64,000 nucleotides of DNA from Treponema sp. Its GTDB lineage: Bacteria > Spirochaetota > Spirochaetia > Treponematales > Treponemataceae. Location of the stretch: positions 1 to 64,000 of the forward strand of contig JAFUTH010000012.1 of assembly GCA_017484285.1 (NCBI GenBank). Reading direction: 5' to 3'. Both the position numbers and the translations under genes were made by a program. Below the pieces are notes generated by a model, which was given only the letters and a program-made list of their open reading frames with translations, searched no databases and was not told the origin of the DNA. Positions 35,396 through 44,582 of this stretch are shown piece after piece (position 1 is the first letter of the stretch; every line of letters starts with the position of its first letter).

Positions 35396-38170
35396 ATGAA
35401 GATGACGAAAAAAATACTGGGTTTGATGGCGTTGGTTTTCTGCGTTACGGCATGTGTAGTAGAAGAAGAGGATAACGCGCTCTCTGATGATTCAGTTTCT
35501 GTCGAAGCGGCAAGTGCTGCGATTACAGCGGTTGCTATCACCGCGCCTTCAACTATCGGTGCGACGGATTCTACAACGCTCTCGGCAACAGCCACGTACA
35601 CGGGAAGCCCTTCAATCACCTATACCTGGAGCATCACTTCGGGAAGCGATTATGCGTCCCTTTCTGCAACGAGCGGTGAGACTGTCATGTTCACGGCGAA
35701 AAATTCGACAGCAAGCGCTCAGAGCGTCGCGGTGCAAGTGGTGGCGAGCGATGGCACGAATTCTGTCACGAATTCGGCAACAATCTCTGTGGCGACGAGC
35801 ACCACAACGGTAGAATCTATCCTTACGGGTGTTAGCGTTTCTGTAAGTTCTGAAAGCATCAGTGCGACGGGTTCTGCGACGCTCACGGCAACTCCTTCGT
35901 ATACGGGAAGCCCCGCAATCACATACGCATGGAGCATCACCGAGGGAAGTGACTATGCATCCCTTTCTGCAACGAGCGGTGAGAGCGTCACGCTCACGGC
36001 GAGCAACACAACGACAAGCGCACAGACGGTCACTGTTCAAGTGTCTGCAAACGACGGCACGAACACATATTTTGAGACAACAGAAATCACCGTGGCTAAG
36101 GCTTCATCGGCAACCTCGACAGGAGTTACAACATCACTTCTTTATCTTAATTTGACGAACGGCACGGTGTCGGCGGACAACGCAACCTGGTACGAAATCA
36201 CTACCTCGAAAACAAAATTCACGGACAACACGCTTTCCGTAAAATTCACCGAAGATGATTCCGACAATTCGACCGGTCTCATCAAAATCGACGCGACTGA
36301 TTTCAGCGGTGCGCTTACGGTCAACATTACAGGCACGATGACAACGGGCGGTGTAAAGATTCAATCAAACGGAAGCGATGCGGTGAATGTCATTTTCAAC
36401 GGCGCGACCATCACTTCTTCAAACTATCCGTGTCTTGAAGTCACAAAAGGCTCTGCAACAAACGTAACGCTTGTCGGTACAAACACATTCACCGACGGAC
36501 GAAGCTATGGCACGGGCTACGGTGAAGAATATTCGACATCTTCAAGCGACACTTACACCGATGATGATGGCAACACGGTGAACTGCACTGTTGTAAAAAA
36601 GGCTCAGCGCGAGGGCTCTGACTCAAAAGGCACGCTCTACAGCAAAGGCGACCTCACTGTCAGCGGAAGCGGCTCGCTCAAAGTGACGCAGGGCTACAAA
36701 AACTGTATCGCATCGAAAGGCACGCTCACGATTGACGGTGGCACGTTCACGCTCACGTCCACGGGAAAATCCGGCTTGTACGGCGAGCAGGGCGTAACGG
36801 TAAATGACGGCTCGGTTACGTTTACCGGCACAGGCGCAGTCTCTTCTTCTGCCTATCACAAGGCGCACGGCATCAACACCGATGACGAGACATATACGAG
36901 CAGTGCAGTGACGATTAACGGCGGCTCGCTCAACTTTACCATTACCTACGGCAAGGGCATTACGGCTCCGATAGTCAACATCGCGGGCGGCACGAATGTC
37001 ATAAAGGTAACAAGCCCTACGTCGAAAGTGCTCAGCACATCGGCAAGCTATTACACGGCTGACGGCGAAAGCACGAGCGAGACGATTTCGTTTGCTCCAC
37101 AAGGCATCGACGGCGGTACGGTAACGGTCTCCGGCGGATCGACGACAATCACGGCTCCCTGGAGTGGTGTCAATTCAGACGGGAATATCACTGTATCAGG
37201 AGGCACGCTTACCATAACCACCTCGGCAAACGGCGTATATGATTCTTCCGAGAGCGACTATACGGCACCTTCATGCCTAAAGGCTGATGGAAACATTATC
37301 ATAAAAGGCGGTACGGTGACGGGCACGAACAGCGGTAACGGCGGCAAGGGCATCAAGGCGGACGGCACGTACACGCAGTCCGGCGGCACGGTGAATGTTT
37401 CGGCGACTGGTTCTAATCTTGGAAGCAGTTCATCGCGAACGAGTTCTGCAAGCGCATCTGCCAAAGGTGTGCGGGTCACTGGCGCAATCACGATTTCAGA
37501 CGGTACGCTCTACGCGACAAGCTCAAAGCACGAGGCAATCGAGTCAAAGAGCACGATTACTATTAACGGCGGTGCGGTGTACGGTTACAGTGCGTCTGAC
37601 GACGGCATAAACGCAAGCTCAACCTTTACTATCAACGGCGGCTATGTCTGCGGCTACGCACCGAACAACGACGGCTTGGACGCAAACGGCAACCTGTACA
37701 TTAAAGGCGGCGTCGTATTTGCAGTCGGTTCAAGCAGCCCCGAAGTCGCGATTGATGCCAATACGGAGGGCGGCTACAAACTGTACATCACTGGCGGTAC
37801 GGTTATGACGGTTGGTCCGCTTGAAAGCGGTGCCTCGCTTAGCCAAAGTTGTTACAAGTCTTCAAGCTGGTCTGCAAGCACGTATTATGCGCTTACGGTC
37901 GGTAGCAACACGTATGTGTTCAAAACGCCGTCAAGCACAAGCGGCTATGGAAGCGGCATTGTGGTGTCAGGCAGCTCTACGCCGACGCTCAAATCGGGCG
38001 TAAGTGTAAGCGGCGGCACGACGTACTTTGACGGTGTGGGCGCGCTGGTTGTTGACGGTACAGTAAGCGGCGGAAGCTCAGTCTCGCTCAGCTCGTATAG
38101 CTCTAGCTCATCAAGCTCTGGCGGAGGAAACTCGGGCGGTCAGACTGGACCGGGTGGTGGTCCCCGGTAA
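35396..38170 (+). CDS. Large lipoprotein with Ig-like repeats and Cthe_2159-type (DUF4353) beta-helix
   Basis: 924-aa lipoprotein (lipobox FCVTAC). Residues about 40-130 and 135-230 are two homologous Ig-like repeats (YTGSPSITYTWSITSGSDYA and YTGSPAITYAWSITEGSDYA). From about 240 to 880 runs a long right-handed beta-helix-like region with many units of the form TINGGTFTL, VTVSGGSTTI and LYIKGGVVFAV. The Cthe_2159 family, to which this seems to belong, binds polygalacturonate and calcium, which would fit with the pectinesterase in this window. The tail is Ser/Gly-rich (SSSSSSGGGNSGGQTGPGG). GAGG precedes ATG 35396. Confidence 0.8.
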   Translation: MKMTKKILGLMALVFCVTACVVEEEDNALSDDSVSVEAASAAITAVAITAPSTIGATDSTTLSATATYTGSPSITYTWSITSGSDYASLSATSGETVMFTAKNSTASAQSVAVQVVASDGTNSVTNSATISVATSTTTVESILTGVSVSVSSESISATGSATLTATPSYTGSPAITYAWSITEGSDYASLSATSGESVTLTASNTTTSAQTVTVQVSANDGTNTYFETTEITVAKASSATSTGVTTSLLYLNLTNGTVSADNATWYEITTSKTKFTDNTLSVKFTEDDSDNSTGLIKIDATDFSGALTVNITGTMTTGGVKIQSNGSDAVNVIFNGATITSSNYPCLEVTKGSATNVTLVGTNTFTDGRSYGTGYGEEYSTSSSDTYTDDDGNTVNCTVVKKAQREGSDSKGTLYSKGDLTVSGSGSLKVTQGYKNCIASKGTLTIDGGTFTLTSTGKSGLYGEQGVTVNDGSVTFTGTGAVSSSAYHKAHGINTDDETYTSSAVTINGGSLNFTITYGKGITAPIVNIAGGTNVIKVTSPTSKVLSTSASYYTADGESTSETISFAPQGIDGGTVTVSGGSTTITAPWSGVNSDGNITVSGGTLTITTSANGVYDSSESDYTAPSCLKADGNIIIKGGTVTGTNSGNGGKGIKADGTYTQSGGTVNVSATGSNLGSSSSRTSSASASAKGVRVTGAITISDGTLYATSSKHEAIESKSTITINGGAVYGYSASDDGINASSTFTINGGYVCGYAPNNDGLDANGNLYIKGGVVFAVGSSSPEVAIDANTEGGYKLYITGGTVMTVGPLESGASLSQSCYKSSSWSASTYYALTVGSNTYVFKTPSSTSGYGSGIVVSGSSTPTLKSGVSVSGGTTYFDGVGALVVDGTVSGGSSVSLSSYSSSSSSSGGGNSGGQTGPGGGPR

Positions 38171-38178
38171 TTGGCAGT

Positions 38179-38223
38179 GCCGAATTCAGTAAGGGTGCGT
38201 TGTCGTCAGTTTTTGAATTCGGC
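38179..38223 (+). terminator. Hairpin after the beta-helix lipoprotein gene
   Basis: GCCGAATTC pairs with GAATTCGGC around a 27-nt loop, 9 bp past the stop codon. No T-run follows, so its terminator role is weakly supported. Confidence 0.4.
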
Positions 38224-38255
38224 AATCGTGTTATTCTTGTTATGGAGTTCATTTT

Positions 38256-39575
38256 ATGAAACGGAGATACATTATTTTTTCTCTTTTTTTGCTTGCGACT
38301 CTCAGTTTTGCGGAAAAAGCAAAGCTCACGATAAAAAACACGGTCGGTGCTGACCTTGACGAAGTGGGCGAATACGATGCGTTTACGCACTCAAAAGAAA
38401 CCGACGTAAATGACGACACGTCTTCAGAAACGGCATTTGCGTTCGGCGACCAATTTCAAGCAGATTTTGAAAGCTCGTTTCTCACGGCGCGCGCACGGCT
38501 TGAGTTTTTGTACACGAGCGCCGACGATGCACTCGCTCAGTTCTTGGTTGTGCCCTCGGGATTTGTGCATATTACGCCAATTCAGCACTTCGGAATCATC
38601 GCGGGCAACAATTTTTACAAATACTTCGCGATTCCGTCAGCATATCTCGCGGCGGCAGATGACACAACAAAATACGGACGGCTGCTCACTGACTCGCTCG
38701 GCGAAGAGCGCTATTTCGGAAACGACAGTGTTTCGCTCTTTTCAAACGGATTCGCGAGCGGTGTGACAAGCAACTGGACGTTTGGCTCAGTCTACGCAAA
38801 ACTTGCGGGCGGGGCAACCATCTATCCCGACTCAGATGAAGTCGAAAAAGCCATTGATTTCGGCATAAACGCGGGGCTTGAGAACATCTTTGACGTAGGA
38901 TTTACGGCTCACAATGTAACCGAAGCAGACCGAAAATTCGGCGCATTTGCAGGTCTCACGGCGGTTCCAAATTTTATCCTCAACGCGGGATTTTACTACA
39001 ATTTCACGACGACTGATTACTTGCCCGAAGCGCGCGTCACACGAAGCGACGTCGATGAATTCAAAAAGCAAAAGACCAAATATGCGCTCGGTCTCTCAAC
39101 GGGCTACGAATTCACCGGAGCAGGCTTAGGCGTATACGCAGATGTCATCAGCGGACTGACAAACGAATACATCGGCGAGATAAAATACTACGATTCAGAC
39201 GGAAATCTCATCAACACCGAAACGACCACCATTGTGCGCGGGGCAACCATCGTCAAATATAAGAACAGCAAACCAAAGCGTACTGATGAATTCCCGCACG
39301 AAGGAATTCCGTTTTACAGCCAGTTTCGCATTACGTACAAGCTGACCGACAGCATTGAATCCGCCTTTAATGTAAAACTGCGCACGCTGCTGCACGACAC
39401 GTCATCAACATGGCTGACATTTTACCCGCGCGTAAGCGTCAAAGTTCCTGCACTGAGCGGCACTATCGGCGCGGGTATCCGTCTCGACATGAATTTTACG
39501 CGCTACGAGGGCATTTCAAGCATCTCCGTGCCATTCACCTACACGTACAAGTTCAAGAAAAAGATAAAAATGTAA
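38256..39575 (+). CDS. Outer-membrane beta-barrel protein
   Basis: 439-aa protein with signal peptide MKRRYIIFSLFLLATLSFA and many amphipathic strands, including AFAGLTAVPNFILNAGFYYN and GLGVYADVISGL, ending in FTYTYKFKKKIKM. The predicted strand number suits a 14-16-strand barrel. I do not recognise a family; it could be a porin or the channel partner of the beta-helix lipoproteins upstream. GGAG lies before the ATG. Confidence 0.6.
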   Translation: MKRRYIIFSLFLLATLSFAEKAKLTIKNTVGADLDEVGEYDAFTHSKETDVNDDTSSETAFAFGDQFQADFESSFLTARARLEFLYTSADDALAQFLVVPSGFVHITPIQHFGIIAGNNFYKYFAIPSAYLAAADDTTKYGRLLTDSLGEERYFGNDSVSLFSNGFASGVTSNWTFGSVYAKLAGGATIYPDSDEVEKAIDFGINAGLENIFDVGFTAHNVTEADRKFGAFAGLTAVPNFILNAGFYYNFTTTDYLPEARVTRSDVDEFKKQKTKYALGLSTGYEFTGAGLGVYADVISGLTNEYIGEIKYYDSDGNLINTETTTIVRGATIVKYKNSKPKRTDEFPHEGIPFYSQFRITYKLTDSIESAFNVKLRTLLHDTSSTWLTFYPRVSVKVPALSGTIGAGIRLDMNFTRYEGISSISVPFTYTYKFKKKIKM

Positions 39576-39634
39576 AAAATCTGAAAAATTTCACAAGAAT
39601 TTTGAAAAATTTACGAGATTTTTGAAAATTCTTG

Positions 39635-39666
39635 TTGACAAAATTATATTGTGTAAAATATAATTT
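39635..39666 (+). promoter_or_regulatory. Glutathione peroxidase promoter with overlapping inverted repeat
   Basis: TTGACA (39635-39640), 18-bp spacer, TATAAT (39659-39664). A perfect 10-bp inverted repeat, AAATTATATT and AATATAATTT with a 6-bp gap (39641-39666), fills the spacer and -10 box, so it is a likely operator. Confidence 0.7.
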
Positions 39667-39706
39667 GATTAAATAAAAGAGCGGCGCACACCGCAAGGAG
39701 AACATT

Positions 39707-40246
39707 ATGGCAATTTACGATTACAAAGTTTTGGACAGAAAAGGAAACGAAGTTTCAATGGATTCATTCAAGGGCAAGGTTTTGCTCATCGTGAACACGG
39801 CGACGGGCTGCGGCTTTACCCCGCAGTACAAGGGCTTGGAAGAGCTGTGGCAGAAATACCACGACAAAGGCTTGGAAATCCTCGACTTCCCGTGCGACCA
39901 GTTTGGTCATCAGGCACCGGGCGATGACGATGAAATCCACGAGTTCTGTCAGATGAAGTACAAGACGAGCTTCGACAACTTCAAAAAAATCGAAGTCAAC
40001 GGCGAGAACGAAATCCCGCTCTACACATTCTTGAAGAGCCAAAAAGGTTTCGCAGGCTTCACAGGCGTTAAAGGCGCGCTCATGAATCAAGTCGTCGGCA
40101 AAATCGACCCCGACTTCAAAAACAACGCGAACATCAAGTGGAATTTCACGAAATTCTTAGTTGACCGCGAAGGAAATGTCGTTGAGCGATTCGAGTCTAC
40201 GGTTGAACCAAAAAAAATCGACGACAAAATCGCGGCTCTGTTGTAA
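39707..40246 (+). CDS. Glutathione peroxidase family protein (probably thioredoxin-dependent)
   Basis: Thiol peroxidase of 179 aa. NTATGCGFTPQY carries the catalytic Cys in place of selenocysteine, FPCDQFG carries the Cys used for resolution in thioredoxin-dependent members, and KWNFTKFLVD holds the conserved Trp-Asn. Removes peroxides in the cytoplasm. AGGAGA precedes the ATG. The promoter overlaps an AT-rich perfect inverted repeat that may bind a peroxide-sensing repressor. A thioredoxin-reductase-like gene lies two genes downstream, which fits a shared redox role. Confidence 0.9.
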   Translation: MAIYDYKVLDRKGNEVSMDSFKGKVLLIVNTATGCGFTPQYKGLEELWQKYHDKGLEILDFPCDQFGHQAPGDDDEIHEFCQMKYKTSFDNFKKIEVNGENEIPLYTFLKSQKGFAGFTGVKGALMNQVVGKIDPDFKNNANIKWNFTKFLVDREGNVVERFESTVEPKKIDDKIAALL

Positions 40247-40255
40247 AATGGAGCA

Positions 40256-40858
40256 ATGACCGAAAAAGAAAAAATGCTTGCGGGGGAATTGTATGACCCG
40301 AACGAAGAAGAGCTGCTTTTGCTCAGGCGAAAAGCACACAAATTGTGTCGGGAATACAATCTGCTCGACGAGACTGACGAAAATCGTGAAAAGATTCTTG
40401 CAGAGCTGATTCCGAACAAAAAGAGCGGGCTCACCCTGCAAGGACCGATTCAGTTTGACTACGGCGCGTTCACCAGTTTTGGCGAAAATTGCTACGCGAA
40501 TTTCAACTTCACCTGCATCGACTGTGCGCCCGTCACGATTGGAGATAATGTTTTTTTCGGTCCGAATGTGTCAATTCTCACGCCGATTCATCCGCTCAGG
40601 TGGCAGGAACGAAACCAGTTTGTGCGAAGCGACGGCGTGCTCACAGATTCAGAATACGCAAAGCCCATCACAATCGGCGACAACTGCTGGATAGCGGGCG
40701 ATGTGACAATCTGCGGCGGCGTTACAATTGGCGAAGGAAGCGTCATCGGTGCGGGAAGCGTAGTCACGCGCGACATTCCGAGCAATGTGCTCGCCGTGGG
40801 GAACCCGTGCCGGGCGATTCGAGAGATTACAGAAAAAGACACGGTTCTTGATATGTAA
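40256..40858 (+). CDS. Maltose/galactoside O-acetyltransferase-like protein
   Basis: Left-handed beta-helix acetyltransferase of 200 aa that would move acetyl from acetyl-CoA to a sugar. N-terminal MTEKEKMLAGELYDPNEEEL is the Maa/LacA/NodL start, hexapeptide units run from about 75, and ILTPIHPL holds the catalytic His. It starts 9 bp after the peroxidase stop. GGAG is only 2 nt from the ATG, so translation may be coupled to the peroxidase. Confidence 0.85.
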   Translation: MTEKEKMLAGELYDPNEEELLLLRRKAHKLCREYNLLDETDENREKILAELIPNKKSGLTLQGPIQFDYGAFTSFGENCYANFNFTCIDCAPVTIGDNVFFGPNVSILTPIHPLRWQERNQFVRSDGVLTDSEYAKPITIGDNCWIAGDVTICGGVTIGEGSVIGAGSVVTRDIPSNVLAVGNPCRAIREITEKDTVLDM

Positions 40859-40886
40859 TCGGTGATTTATTTTTGAGAGGTGAAAT

Positions 40887-41813
40887 ATGACTTACGACAT
40901 CATCATCATCGGGGCGGGACCTGCGGGTGTTTCTGCCGCCTTGTATGCAAAACGCGCGAATCTTTCGGTTGCTGTTATTTATTCTGGTGAAAGCCAGCTC
41001 GAAAAAGCGCACAAAATCGACAATTACTACGGTTTTCCCGACGGAATCACGGGCTCTGACCTTTACAAAAACGGCATTCAGCAGGCGAAAAATCTCGGAA
41101 TCGAAGTGATTGAAGCGGAAGTCACGCACATTGAGATGCTCGCTCCCCCGCCACAAACGCAATACTCGGTCAAAGCGGGCGACAGGGAGCTTTCGGCGCA
41201 GGCAATTATCCTTGCCACAGGGAACAAAAAACTCCGCCCGCCGATTGAAGGCATCCTCGACTTTGAGGGGAAGGGCGTTTCGTACTGCGCAATCTGCGAC
41301 GGATTTTTCTACCGCAAAAAGAATGTGGCGGTCATCGGGAACGGAACATTCGCCGTGGCTGAGGCAAGCCATCTCGCGCACATTGCCGAGAGCGTCACGA
41401 TTCTCACCGACGGAAAAGACGACTCGGAAGTAAAGGCGGCAATTGCGGCTGACAGTTCAATCGCCGAAAAAATCAAAGTTGACACGCGAAAGGTCGCAAA
41501 AATCACGCCAAACGCTGAGAACACAAAAGTCGGCGGCGTGGAATTCGCGGACGGTGAATCGCTCGCGCTTGACGGCGTATTTGTGGCTCTCGGAAGTGCA
41601 GGAGCTGCGGACTTTGCAAAGAAGCTCGGTCTTGCCCTAAACGGCGACTCAATCGCGGCGAACGAAAAAATGGCGACCAACGCGCCGGGAATCTTCTCGT
41701 GCGGAAACGCAAACGGCGGACTTTTACAGGTGTGCAAAGCCGTGTATGAAGGCGGAGTCGCGGGATTGAGCGCGGTGGACTATATCCGAAATCTGAAGAA
41801 AGCGGAAAAATGA
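40887..41813 (+). CDS. Thioredoxin reductase-like FAD flavoprotein
   Basis: Flavin pyridine-nucleotide disulfide reductase of 308 aa. The FAD loop IIIGAGPAGVSAA is at the N-terminus, the redox motif CAIC (SYCAICDGFFY) at about 133-136, the NAD(P)H loop VAVIGNGTFAVAEA near 150, and the second FAD motif GIFSCGNA near the C-terminus. Its partner may be thioredoxin for the peroxidase at 39707. GAGAGGTG precedes the ATG. The stop codon lies in a heptamer array. Confidence 0.85.
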   Translation: MTYDIIIIGAGPAGVSAALYAKRANLSVAVIYSGESQLEKAHKIDNYYGFPDGITGSDLYKNGIQQAKNLGIEVIEAEVTHIEMLAPPPQTQYSVKAGDRELSAQAIILATGNKKLRPPIEGILDFEGKGVSYCAICDGFFYRKKNVAVIGNGTFAVAEASHLAHIAESVTILTDGKDDSEVKAAIAADSSIAEKIKVDTRKVAKITPNAENTKVGGVEFADGESLALDGVFVALGSAGAADFAKKLGLALNGDSIAANEKMATNAPGIFSCGNANGGLLQVCKAVYEGGVAGLSAVDYIRNLKKAEK

Positions 41814-41831
41814 AAATTGAAAATGAGGAAA
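41804..41831 (+). repeat. Heptamer array forming a stop codon
   Basis: Units GGAAAAA, TGAAAAT, TGAAAAT, GAGGAAA. The stop codon TGA of the thioredoxin-reductase-like gene begins the second unit. Confidence 0.6.
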
Positions 41832-41884
41832 TGTGTGGCGACTGAGTCAAAAATCTGCTAGGATTGTATAAAAAGGAGTCGTCT

Positions 41885-43003
41885 ATGGCAGAACAGAATC
41901 GTGAACATATTATCGTCCGAACGAGCGTGCTCGGAATCGTTGCGAACATCGCGCTCGCTTCATTCAAGGCACTCGTCGGACTGCTCTCTCACTCAATCGC
42001 AATCATTTTGGACGCGGTGAACAACCTCACCGATGCGCTCTCTTCTGTCGTCACAATTATTGGCACAAAACTCGCGGGAAAACCCGCCGACAAAAAGCAC
42101 CCGTTCGGGCACGGACGCGCGGAATATCTCTCGGCACTCGTGATTGCGGTCATCATTTTGTATGCCGGCGTTACGGCTCTCGTTGAATCAGTCAAAAAAA
42201 TCATCAATCCTTCAACGCCGGACTATTCTTCGGCAGCGATTGTGATTGTCAGCGTGGCAGTCGTGGTCAAAATCGCGCTCGGGCTTTTCGTAAAGGCGAC
42301 GGGAAAGCGCGTAAATTCGGATTCACTCGTGGCGAGCGGGCAGGACGCGCTCATGGATTCGATTATCTCAGCGTCAACGCTTCTTGCAGCAATCGTCTTT
42401 CTTATTTTCCACATTTCGCTTGAAGCCTATCTCGGTGTTATCATCGCGCTTGCGATTATCAAATCGGGCATTGAGACGCTTCGTGAAACGCTGAGCAAAA
42501 TCTTGGGCGAGCGCATTGAAGCTGACATCGCGCACGCAATCAAACGCACGGTCGCGTCCGCAGATCCTGAAATTCACGGCGTGTTTGACCTCGTTCTGAA
42601 CAATTACGGTCCTGACCGGCACATCGGCTCGGTGCATATCGAAGTGCCCGACACTTGGACGGCGGACAAAATCGATACGGTAACGAGAAAAATCACGGCG
42701 GACGTGTACGAAAAGCACAATGTCGCAATGGCGGCGGTCGGCATTTACAGCATAAACACAAAGCACGACCATGCCGCAGAAATCCGCGCGCGCGTGTCAA
42801 AAATCGTGCACGAGCACAAAGATATTTTGCAGATGCACGGCTTTTATCTCGACGAAGAAAAAAAGGAAATGCGCTTCGACATCATCGTTTCGTTCGATTC
42901 GCCAAACATGCAGACAATGTTCAATCACGTGGTCGAAGATGTGCGAGAGGCATTCCCTGACTACAACGTGCAAGTTCAGTTCGACACGGACATTTCAGAC
43001 TAA
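41885..43003 (+). CDS. Cation diffusion facilitator family metal exporter
   Basis: Inner-membrane metal/proton antiporter of 372 aa with about six helices in the first 215 residues. Metal-site motifs are DAVNNLTDALSS in helix 2 and GQDALMDS in helix 5; KKHPFGHGRAEY is the family signature. A cytoplasmic C-terminal domain follows and is extended (about 215-372) with His-rich KHDHAAE. Zinc, iron or manganese are possible. GGAG precedes ATG 41885. Confidence 0.9.
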   Translation: MAEQNREHIIVRTSVLGIVANIALASFKALVGLLSHSIAIILDAVNNLTDALSSVVTIIGTKLAGKPADKKHPFGHGRAEYLSALVIAVIILYAGVTALVESVKKIINPSTPDYSSAAIVIVSVAVVVKIALGLFVKATGKRVNSDSLVASGQDALMDSIISASTLLAAIVFLIFHISLEAYLGVIIALAIIKSGIETLRETLSKILGERIEADIAHAIKRTVASADPEIHGVFDLVLNNYGPDRHIGSVHIEVPDTWTADKIDTVTRKITADVYEKHNVAMAAVGIYSINTKHDHAAEIRARVSKIVHEHKDILQMHGFYLDEEKKEMRFDIIVSFDSPNMQTMFNHVVEDVREAFPDYNVQVQFDTDISD

Positions 43004-43066
43004 TCTCCATGCCGAGACTGTCTTCTGAACGCCTGTCGTTCTTGGCGTTGTTTAGAACGCCCAATA

Positions 43067-43095
43067 TTGTCGAATACAACCGAAAATGATACAAT
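43067..43095 (+). promoter_or_regulatory. Promoter of the OhrR-like regulator gene
   Basis: TTGTCG (43067-43072), 17-bp spacer, TACAAT (43090-43095). Confidence 0.6.
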
Positions 43096-43112
43096 ACTAT
43101 TGGGGTTTTAAA

Positions 43113-43547
43113 ATGTCTACGGATACTAAGAATTACGATTCGCTTAAACTCAAAAATCAACTTTGTTTTCCGCTCTATGCGGCATCTCGGGAGATTCTGC
43201 GCAAATACACGCCCATTCTCAAAAATCTGAATCTCACATACACGCAGTACATCGTTATGATGGTCATGTGGGAGCAAAAAAAACTCACAGTCGGCGATTT
43301 AGGAAAGCAGCTCTATCTTGATTCGGGAACGCTCTCTCCGCTCCTCAAATCCATGGAAGAAAAGGGCTTGATTTCGCGCGTGCGTGACAAAGATGACGAG
43401 CGCGTCGTGCGCATTGCCATTACGGACGAGGGCGAGGCACTTAAGGAACGAGCCGTTGAAGTGCCGTCACAAATCGGAAATTGTCTCAACATCAATTCCG
43501 AAGAAGCGCAATCGCTCTATACCATTTTGTATAAAATTATCGGCTAG
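43113..43547 (+). CDS. MarR-family regulator, OhrR-like
   Basis: 144-aa winged-helix repressor. LKNQLCFPLYAASREIL carries the Cys (about residue 18) that OhrR proteins use to sense organic hydroperoxides; YTQYIVMMVMWE, LYLDSGTLSPLLKSMEEKGL and RDKDDERVVRI form the winged helix. No ohr gene is seen nearby. The peroxidase with a palindromic promoter 3.4 kb upstream is a possible target (inferred). ATG 43113 is preceded by GGGG; its own promoter is just upstream. Confidence 0.85.
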   Translation: MSTDTKNYDSLKLKNQLCFPLYAASREILRKYTPILKNLNLTYTQYIVMMVMWEQKKLTVGDLGKQLYLDSGTLSPLLKSMEEKGLISRVRDKDDERVVRIAITDEGEALKERAVEVPSQIGNCLNINSEEAQSLYTILYKIIG

Positions 43548-43636
43548 CCCAATCAAATTCTGGCATCTGGCTTCACTCGTGTGAACAGACTGCCATGATT
43601 TGCACATTGTCGTTCTTTATTGTAATATACATCACT

Positions 43637-44563
43637 ATGAAAATTCTTTGTGTTTGTTTGAGCGCAACCATTCAGCGAACTATTCGTTTCACTTCATTTT
43701 CCGTCGATAAAGTAAATCGTTCTCAAAATTGGCGTGAGGACGCAAGCGGAAAGGCTCTGAACGCAGCTCGTGTTTTGAATCAAATCGAGCCGGGCTGTTC
43801 TGTTGCGCTTTGCCCAGTTGGAAATACAAATGCCGAACGTTTCATGCTCCTTGCTTCAAATGACAGCGATTTGTATGTTACGCCGATTTATGTTGAAGGC
43901 AGTACGCGTGAATGTTGGACACTCCTCGACACGCAAAAAAGTTCAACGACCGAAGTTATCACTGATGAAGCACATAATTTCACCCATCTTGCAGGCGCAG
44001 AAGCAGAGCTGAAACTGCTTGAATTCGTCCGAAAATACATGATTTCTTTTGACGCGCTTTTGTTTGCCGGAAGCCGACCTGCCGCATGGTCTGCGAATAT
44101 TTGCGCCCGAATCTGTGATGTTGCCCAAAAAGCGAACAAGTTGATTCTTGCTGATTTTCGGGGCGATGATTTGTTGGGTGCGTTAAAGCTCTGTACGCCA
44201 CAGATTATCAAAATCAACGAAGAAGAATTCTGCCAGACCTTCGGTGAATTGTTTTTGACTGAGGAAGAACTTGAGTCGGCAATCGCAAAGAAGAGCGAAG
44301 AATTGCAGAATATCATCGTCGTGACGCGCGGTGAAAAGGATACGCTCGCTGCCGAAAAAGGCACATCGTATCGCTGTCCTATTGAAAAGACCGTTCCGCT
44401 CAACACGACGGCGTGCGGAGACACTTTTTCCGCTGGATTCTTGTACGATTATCTTTTGAACAAAAACATTGAAAGCGCACTCAAAGTCGGAACACATTAC
44501 GCGTCATTGAATGCCAGCACGATTGTGCCCGGTTCGATCCGTCAGTTCGGAGACGAAGCCTGA
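43637..44563 (+). CDS. PfkB-family carbohydrate kinase (1-phosphofructokinase-like)
   Basis: ATP-dependent sugar or sugar-phosphate kinase of 308 aa. The N-terminus MKILCVCLSATIQRTIRF aligns with the 1-phosphofructokinase/tagatose-6-phosphate kinase branch, KALNAARVL takes the place of the GKGxNxA motif, and NTTACGDTFSAGFLYDYL is the catalytic GDxFxAG segment with the base Asp. Substrate uncertain. No Shine-Dalgarno site; TTGCAC, 17 bp, TAATAT places the start of transcription at or near the ATG (leaderless). Confidence 0.8.
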   Translation: MKILCVCLSATIQRTIRFTSFSVDKVNRSQNWREDASGKALNAARVLNQIEPGCSVALCPVGNTNAERFMLLASNDSDLYVTPIYVEGSTRECWTLLDTQKSSTTEVITDEAHNFTHLAGAEAELKLLEFVRKYMISFDALLFAGSRPAAWSANICARICDVAQKANKLILADFRGDDLLGALKLCTPQIIKINEEEFCQTFGELFLTEEELESAIAKKSEELQNIIVVTRGEKDTLAAEKGTSYRCPIEKTVPLNTTACGDTFSAGFLYDYLLNKNIESALKVGTHYASLNASTIVPGSIRQFGDEA

Positions 44564-44582
44564 TTTTTGATTCCCCGTCGTG

